From Alphaproteobacteria bacterium (lineage in GTDB: Bacteria > Pseudomonadota > Alphaproteobacteria > Micropepsales > Micropepsaceae): a DNA stretch of 10,826 bases. The stretch spans positions 1 to 10,826 of the forward strand of contig QKCS01000170.1 of assembly GCA_003246795.1 (NCBI GenBank). The letters run 5' to 3'. The translations under genes and the position numbers were made by a program. Shown piece after piece: positions 6,973 through 10,826 of this stretch; position 1 is the first letter of the stretch; each line of letters begins with the position of its first letter. Below the pieces are notes generated by a model. The model had not been told where the DNA came from, ran no database searches, and saw nothing but the letters and a program-made list of their open reading frames with translations.

Positions 6973-8086
6973 ACTGACGATGCATCGGCAAGCGGACGCG
7001 AAGCACCGTCCGTCGCGGTTCGGATTCACATTCGATCGTGCCGCCGTGATCGCCGACGATCTTCGCTACGATCGCCAGGCCGAGCCCCTGTCCTTTCGGT
7101 TTCGACGTGACGAAGGGCTCGAACATGGTCGATTGGACGTCGGCGGGGATGCCCGGCCCGTTGTCGCGGACGCTGACTTCGAGCGGGAGCGCCAGACGAT
7201 CGCGCGACCCGCCGACCGTCAGGTGGACGCCCGGCCTGTAGGCGGTCTGCAGCACGATTTCGCCGTCACTCCGGCCGGCGACGGCGTCGGCCGCGTTCTT
7301 CACGAGGTTCAAGAACACCTGGATCAGACGATCCTTCTCGCCCGTCACCGGCGGCAGCGACGGGTCATAGTCTTCAGTGAAGGAGACGTCACGCGCGAAG
7401 CCGGACTTCGCCAAGTTCTTCACATGCTCAAGAACTTCATGGATGTTCACCGCCTTGCTGTCGAGCGGACGGCCGTCGGTGAAGACCTCCATGCGATCGA
7501 CGAGTTTGCGGATGCGGTCGGTCTCTTCGCAGATGAGACGCGTCAACACGCGATCGGGTTCCGACGCGTTCTGTTCGATGAGCTGGGCCGCGCCGCGAAT
7601 GCCGGCGAGCGGGTTCTTGATCTCGTGCGCCAGGATCGCGGCCATGCTGGTCACCGAGCGCGTGGCGTGGCGCTGCGTCAGCTGGCGATCCATCTTCTGC
7701 GCGATCGAACGCTCCTGAAACATGATCAGGACGCCACCGGGCAGATCGCTGATGGGCGACAGGTGGACGTCTACGGCGCGCGGGCTCAGGCGGGGCGTCG
7801 CGATGTCGATGCCGTATTCGCTAACCGTCGCGCCGTGATCGCGGACTTGATCGATCAGAGCGAGGACCGGACTTCCGAACGGCAGCATGCCGGGCAGCGA
7901 TTGCCGCTTGAGCATCGACGCACTCATGTCAAGAAACTGCTCCGCCGGCGGGTTGGCGAAGACGATCATGCCCTTGCCGTCGACGCCGACCAGCGGATGC
8001 GGCACGGCGGCCAGCAGCGCGTCCGTGACGATCGGCGGCGGCGTCGTCAGCTCCTCTCTGGATCTGCTGCGGGCCCGTGCCGTCAT
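6971..8086 (-). CDS. ntrB: Nitrogen sensor histidine kinase/phosphatase NtrB
   Basis: NtrB (glnL family) is a soluble cytoplasmic kinase/phosphatase that sets NtrC phosphorylation in response to PII protein and nitrogen status. The 371-residue product has no membrane segment. It shows a PAS domain (about 18-128; LVGVDGKGMIVFANPPAEQF) and a dimerisation/phospho-acceptor helix with His154 in AHEIKNPLAGIRGAAQLI. The catalytic domain has the N-box LNLVKNAADAV (259-269), the G1 box DNGPGIP (308-314) and the G2 box GQGLGL (332-337). The frame is open far upstream into dusB. The true start is the ATG at 8084-8086, which shares ATGA with the dusB stop and has GGAGG 4 nt upstream; the PAS domain begins shortly after it. 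dusB-ntrB-ntrC is the classical nifR3-ntrBC operon of alphaproteobacteria. Confidence 0.96.
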   Translation of the reverse strand: MTARARSRSREELTTPPPIVTDALLAAVPHPLVGVDGKGMIVFANPPAEQFLDMSASMLKRQSLPGMLPFGSPVLALIDQVRDHGATVSEYGIDIATPRLSPRAVDVHLSPISDLPGGVLIMFQERSIAQKMDRQLTQRHATRSVTSMAAILAHEIKNPLAGIRGAAQLIEQNASEPDRVLTRLICEETDRIRKLVDRMEVFTDGRPLDSKAVNIHEVLEHVKNLAKSGFARDVSFTEDYDPSLPPVTGEKDRLIQVFLNLVKNAADAVAGRSDGEIVLQTAYRPGVHLTVGGSRDRLALPLEVSVRDNGPGIPADVQSTMFEPFVTSKPKGQGLGLAIVAKIVGDHGGTIECESEPRRTVLRVRLPMHRQ

Positions 8087-9051
8087 GCCGCCTCCGCAAG
8101 CGCGCCTTCGGCAAGCCGTACGAGCGTCGGCTCGGGATCCTCGGCACGCACGAGTTCGGCGCGCACGACGCGGTTTCCCATCGCCTCTGCGTACCAGCCC
8201 AGATGCTTGCGTACGACGCGGCGGCCGAGCGCGACTCCGTAATGCGCGAGCGATGCGCGGTATTGGTCCAGCGCGGCGCGCCACTTGTCTGTGTCCGGAG
8301 GATCGTGCGGCACCCGCTTGCCGTCGACCGCGGCCTGCATCTGCGCAACGATCCACGGTCGCCCAAAACTCCCGCGCCCGATCATCACGCCGTCGGCTCC
8401 CGAAACGTCGAGGATTCCAACCGCATCTTCGGGCGAGACAACGTCGCCGTTCGCGAACACCGGAACCGAAACCGCCGCCTTCACTTCGCCGATGAATTGC
8501 CAATCGGCGCGGCCGTCATAGAACTGCGCGCGCGTTCGACCGTGAACGGAGATTGCGCGTGCGCCGTCGGCCTCCAGCCGCTTGGCGAGCGCGGGGGCGT
8601 TGCGGTCGTCGTCGCTCCAGCCCAAGCGCATCTTGACCGTGACTGGCAATGTCACCGCACCGACGACCGCGCGTACGAGCGTGCTCGCCAAGTCGGGCTC
8701 GCGCATCAAAGCCGACCCGCACAGTCCGCCGACGACCTTTTTCGCCGGACAGCCCATGTTGATGTCGATGAGCACGGCGCCCTCCGCTTCCGCGATGCGG
8801 GCGGCTTCCGCGAGGGCGGCAGGGTCGCGCCCCGCAAGCTGGATCGCGACGGGACCTTCAGCGCGATCGGCCTTGAGGCGGAGCGTTGCGCTGCGGCGGT
8901 CACGCAGAAGCTCCGCGCTCGCCACCATTTCGGAGTAGACCAGCGCGGCGCCGAACCGCCGCACCGCCGCGCGGAAGGGCGCATCGGTCACCCCAGCCAT
9001 CGGGGCGAGCGCCACGGGATGCCTCTCTCGCAAGCCGAGCGGGTTGCTCAT
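8083..9051 (-). CDS. dusB: tRNA-dihydrouridine synthase DusB (NifR3)
   Basis: DusB reduces specific uridines in the tRNA D-loop to dihydrouridine using FMN and NADPH. The 322 residues match the family length. Visible are the N-terminal APMAGVTDAPFR strand of the TIM barrel (16-27), EMVAS (41-45), the catalytic cysteine Cys101 in INMGCPAKKV (97-106), Lys140 in VTVKMRLGW and His170 in SVHGRTRAQFYDG (168-180), both expected FMN contacts, the FANGDV turn (199-204) and the phosphate-binding GVMIGRGSFGRPW (221-233). The C-terminal helical domain (about 255-320) binds tRNA. It is the first gene of the minus-strand array and its ATG has no clear Shine-Dalgarno. It heads the nitrogen operon, as nifR3 does in Rhodobacter and rhizobia, which ties ntrBC expression to a housekeeping gene. 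The stop overlaps ntrB by 4 nt. Confidence 0.96.
   Translation of the reverse strand: MSNPLGLRERHPVALAPMAGVTDAPFRAAVRRFGAALVYSEMVASAELLRDRRSATLRLKADRAEGPVAIQLAGRDPAALAEAARIAEAEGAVLIDINMGCPAKKVVGGLCGSALMREPDLASTLVRAVVGAVTLPVTVKMRLGWSDDDRNAPALAKRLEADGARAISVHGRTRAQFYDGRADWQFIGEVKAAVSVPVFANGDVVSPEDAVGILDVSGADGVMIGRGSFGRPWIVAQMQAAVDGKRVPHDPPDTDKWRAALDQYRASLAHYGVALGRRVVRKHLGWYAEAMGNRVVRAELVRAEDPEPTLVRLAEGALAEAA
8091..8095 (-). promoter_or_regulatory. Ribosome-binding site of ntrB
   Basis: The minus strand reads GGAGG, cggc, ATG. This site lies inside the last codons of dusB and picks the ATG at 8084-8086 over the longer open frame that extends upstream. Confidence 0.75.
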
Positions 9052-9184
9052 ATTCTGTGCAACTTGTTCAATGCATAAATTCCAGTCAGATTAGGTGTTG
9101 GGCTTGCACGAAGCAAGGAACATTTCGCACCTGCAGCATTCACCATCCCTTGATTTTGGGGGAAGGTAAAAGCCCTTCTCAGTC
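9052..9184. promoter_or_regulatory. Divergent intergenic region, dusB-ntr operon and ispDF promoters
   Basis: This 133-bp region separates two divergently transcribed units, so promoters for both should lie here. It is visibly more AT-rich than its surroundings. For dusB, a weak candidate on the minus strand is TTGCTT (9111-9116), a 17-nt spacer, then TAATCT (9088-9093). A perfect 5-bp inverted repeat, CTTGC-acgaa-GCAAG (9103-9117), overlaps that -35. For ispDF a purine-rich GGGGGAAGG (9158-9166) lies 18 nt before the ATG, too far for a standard Shine-Dalgarno. All promoter calls are by eye and weak. Confidence 0.4.
9103..9117. repeat. Short palindrome CTTGC-N5-GCAAG between dusB and ispDF
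   Basis: CTTGC (9103-9107) and GCAAG (9113-9117) are perfect reverse complements around a 5-nt spacer in the middle of the divergent promoter region. It overlaps the candidate -35 of the dusB operon, where an operator would be well placed. It does not match the NtrC consensus (TGCACC-N5-GGTGCA) or the FNR/FixK box. Chance is a real alternative for arms this short. Confidence 0.25.
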
Positions 9185-10342
9185 ATGACCGACCACCCGC
9201 ATTGCGTTGCCCTTCTCGTCGCCGCCGGACAAGGCACGCGCGCCGGCGAGGGCCCGCCGAAACAATACCGCGTGCTCGCCGGCCAGCCGGTGCTGCGCCG
9301 CTCGATCGAAGCGTTCGCGGCAAGCGCGCGGGTGAATCGGGTTCATGTGGTTATCGATCCCGATCACCGCACCGATTACCATGCTGCGGTGGCTGGCCTG
9401 TCGCTGCCGTCGCCGATCATCGGCGGCGCGACCCGACAGGAGTCGGTTCGATTGGGACTCGAGGCGCTTGCGCCTGATCGACCGGCGCTCGTCTTGATCC
9501 ATGATGCGGCGCGGCCGCTCGTCTCGCCGGAACTCATCGAAGCGACAATCGATGCGCTCGATCATGCCGATGGCGCCCTTCCCGTTCTTCCAGCGGCCGA
9601 CACACTCAAACGTTTGCGCGGCGCGCACGTCGAAGGGACGTTGCCGCGTGACGGGATCGGCCTTGCGCAAACGCCGCAAGGATTCCGCTTCGCGAAGATT
9701 CTCGCCGCGCATCGCACAGCGCGTGATACGACGTTCACCGATGACGCATCGATTGCGGAACATGCCGGGCTCAACGTCGTTGCCGTCGCGGGATCGCGGC
9801 GCAATGCGAAGCTCACGACGGCCGAGGACTTCGTGATGGCCGAAGCGTTGCTCGCGGGTTCCGGCACTCTGCGCACCGGCTTCGGCTATGACGTCCATCG
9901 CCTCGGTCCCGGCGATCACGTTTGGCTTTGCGGCGTGCGCATCGCGCATGACCAAAGTCTTGTCGGCCATTCCGACGCGGACGTCGGTCTGCATGCGCTC
10001 ACCGACGCGTTGCTCGGCGCCGCGGCGCTGGGCGATATCGGGCAACACTTTCCGCCTTCGGATCAACGCTGGCGCGGCGCCGCGTCGCACGTGTTCGTTG
10101 CACACGCGGCGAAGCTGATTGCGGATCGCGGCGGGCGCGTCGAGCATGTCGACGTGACGCTGATCTGCGAGCGCCCGAAGATCGCGCCGCACCGCGAGGC
10201 GATGGCGGCACGCATTGCCGAGCTGCTTTCGCTCGACCGCGCGCGCGTCAGCGTGAAGGCGACAACGACGGAGGGGCTGGGTTTCACGGGCCGCGGCGAA
10301 GGCATCGCCGCCCAGGCCGTTGCGACGGTGCGCTTGCCGTGA
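9185..10342 (+). CDS. ispDF: Bifunctional IspDF of the MEP isoprenoid pathway
   Basis: The product fuses two non-consecutive MEP-pathway enzymes. IspD (about residues 8-225) couples MEP with CTP to form CDP-ME. IspF (about 230-385) cyclises CDP-ME 2-phosphate to MEcPP. IspD motifs are LLVAAGQGTRAGEGPPKQY (10-28), with the CTP-binding glycine loop and Lys26; GGATRQESVRLGL (80-92); IHDAARPLV (105-113); and AQTPQGFRF (161-169). IspF motifs are GFGYDVHRL (232-240), whose Asp236 and His238 bind zinc; GHSDADVGLHALTDALLGAAALGDIG (261-286), with His270; HFPP; and TTTEGLGFTGRGEGI (360-374). The 385-residue length fits the fused alphaproteobacterial form. The ATG at 9185 follows an in-frame TAA at 9167 and lacks a normally spaced Shine-Dalgarno. 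pgpA follows with a 4-nt overlap. Confidence 0.97.
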   Translation: MTDHPHCVALLVAAGQGTRAGEGPPKQYRVLAGQPVLRRSIEAFAASARVNRVHVVIDPDHRTDYHAAVAGLSLPSPIIGGATRQESVRLGLEALAPDRPALVLIHDAARPLVSPELIEATIDALDHADGALPVLPAADTLKRLRGAHVEGTLPRDGIGLAQTPQGFRFAKILAAHRTARDTTFTDDASIAEHAGLNVVAVAGSRRNAKLTTAEDFVMAEALLAGSGTLRTGFGYDVHRLGPGDHVWLCGVRIAHDQSLVGHSDADVGLHALTDALLGAAALGDIGQHFPPSDQRWRGAASHVFVAHAAKLIADRGGRVEHVDVTLICERPKIAPHREAMAARIAELLSLDRARVSVKATTTEGLGFTGRGEGIAAQAVATVRLP

Positions 10343-10826
10343 TCACACCGATGCGCATCGCACGGCTGCCCGAAGGCCGCAGTCTACGCGAGCCAATGAC
10401 GGCGCTTGTAACATTCGGCGGTGTCGGGCTGTTGCCGGTCGCGCCCGGAAGCTGGGGCGCGCTCGCCGCTCTGCCGTTCGGTTGGCTGCTGGCGATGGCC
10501 GGAGGCTGGATTGCGCTCTTGATCGGCGCGGCCGTCGCGTCGGTCGTCGGATGGCTCGCGGCGGAGCGCTACGTCAAAGCAACGGGCCGCGACGACCCGC
10601 CGGAGATCGTCATCGACGAAGTGGCCGCGCAATGGCTGGCGCTGAGCGTCGTGCCCATGACGATCACCGGATACGCCGTCGCCTATTTCGTGTTTCGCTT
10701 GTTCGACACGTTGAAGCCGTGGCCTGCGAGTTGGGCGGACGGCGAACTAGAAGGCGGCGCGGGCGTCATGCTCGACGATCTCTTTGCCGGCGCCTACTCG
10801 CTCCTGGTTCTTCTCGCCGTGCGCCT
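10339..10826 (+). CDS. pgpA: Phosphatidylglycerophosphatase A (C-terminus cut by the window edge)
   Basis: PgpA is an integral-membrane phosphatase that removes the terminal phosphate of phosphatidylglycerophosphate to give phosphatidylglycerol. 162 codons are present with no stop before the edge; the family is about 165-175 residues, so nearly all is here. Visible motifs, numbered from the GTG start, are the N-terminal GLLPVAPGSWGALAALP (30-46), the DPPEIVIDEVAAQWLAL block (86-102) with its metal-binding acidic residues, FRLFDTLKPWP (119-129) and GGAGVMLDDLFAG (139-151). Hydrophobic segments lie at about 42-72, 96-119 and from 150 on. The GTG at 10339 shares GTGA with the ispDF stop, which suggests coupling. 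ATGs at 10351 and 10396 are also in frame; 10351 gives a typical start (MRIARLPEGRSLREP), while 10396 would cut close to the first motif. Function is clear, start uncertain. Confidence 0.93.
   Translation, partial: MITPMRIARLPEGRSLREPMTALVTFGGVGLLPVAPGSWGALAALPFGWLLAMAGGWIALLIGAAVASVVGWLAAERYVKATGRDDPPEIVIDEVAAQWLALSVVPMTITGYAVAYFVFRLFDTLKPWPASWADGELEGGAGVMLDDLFAGAYSLLVLLAVR

Noticed and set aside
5987..8242. A 751-codon open frame on the plus strand, antisense to ntrC, ntrB and part of dusB
   Set aside because: It spans three well-supported genes on the other strand, has low-complexity Arg/Asp/His-rich composition and no recognisable motif. Long antisense open frames are expected in GC-rich codon-biased DNA.
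9058..9075. TGCA-N10-TGCA close to the dusB start, resembling an NtrC-binding site
   Set aside because: The NtrC consensus TGCACC-N5-GGTGCA has 9 nt between TGCA elements and flanking CC/GG. Here the spacing is 10 and those bases are absent.
1..10826. CRISPR arrays, insertion sequences, tRNA genes, prophage or toxin-antitoxin modules
   Set aside because: Coding regions fill the window with recognised conserved genes. I saw no regularly spaced repeats, no transposase motifs, no cloverleaf-like sequence in the three gaps, and no compositional break.

Overview
This 10.8 kb, GC-rich window is a core chromosomal segment of an alphaproteobacterium. It carries the class-typical gene order ispDF, then dusB-ntrB-ntrC-ntrY-ntrX-dat-hfq-hflX on the opposite strand. 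Gene order and proteins such as NtrY/NtrX, the fused IspDF and the short Hfq support the class. The order within the class cannot be resolved from the sequence alone.

Layout: positions 1-9051 are one long minus-strand array. In transcription order it is dusB (8083-9051), ntrB (6971-8086), ntrC (5516-6958), ntrY (3120-5390), ntrX (1699-3117), dat (848-1699), hfq (412-666) and hflX (from 396, running off the left edge). Several junctions are translationally tight: dusB/ntrB share ATGA, ntrY/ntrX have an overlapping ATGA, ntrX/dat share TGATG, and ntrB/ntrC are 12 nt apart. Two gaps interrupt the array, 125 nt before ntrY and 181 nt before hfq; both are plausible sites of internal promoters. On the plus strand, after a 133-bp divergent intergenic region, lie ispDF (9185-10342) and pgpA (10339 to the right edge), which overlap by GTGA.

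Function: NtrB/NtrC and NtrY/NtrX are two paralogous histidine-kinase/response-regulator pairs for nitrogen (and, for NtrYX, redox/envelope) control. NtrC keeps every sigma-54 activator motif, including GAFTGA. NtrX has lost GAFTGA and has a shortened loop there, so it probably does not activate sigma-54 RNA polymerase in the classical way. dat encodes a PLP-dependent D-amino-acid aminotransferase, placed between nitrogen control and the RNA chaperone Hfq. HflX is a ribosome-associated GTPase. DusB modifies tRNA, IspDF makes isoprenoid precursors and PgpA makes phosphatidylglycerol.

I see no mobile element, CRISPR array, RNA gene, pseudogene or sign of horizontal transfer. Nothing here looks like an undescribed system. 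The points worth a second look are small: an 11-bp near-perfect palindrome upstream of hfq, TTG starts at two in-frame operon junctions, the degenerate NtrX activation loop, and the shape of the intergenic regions.
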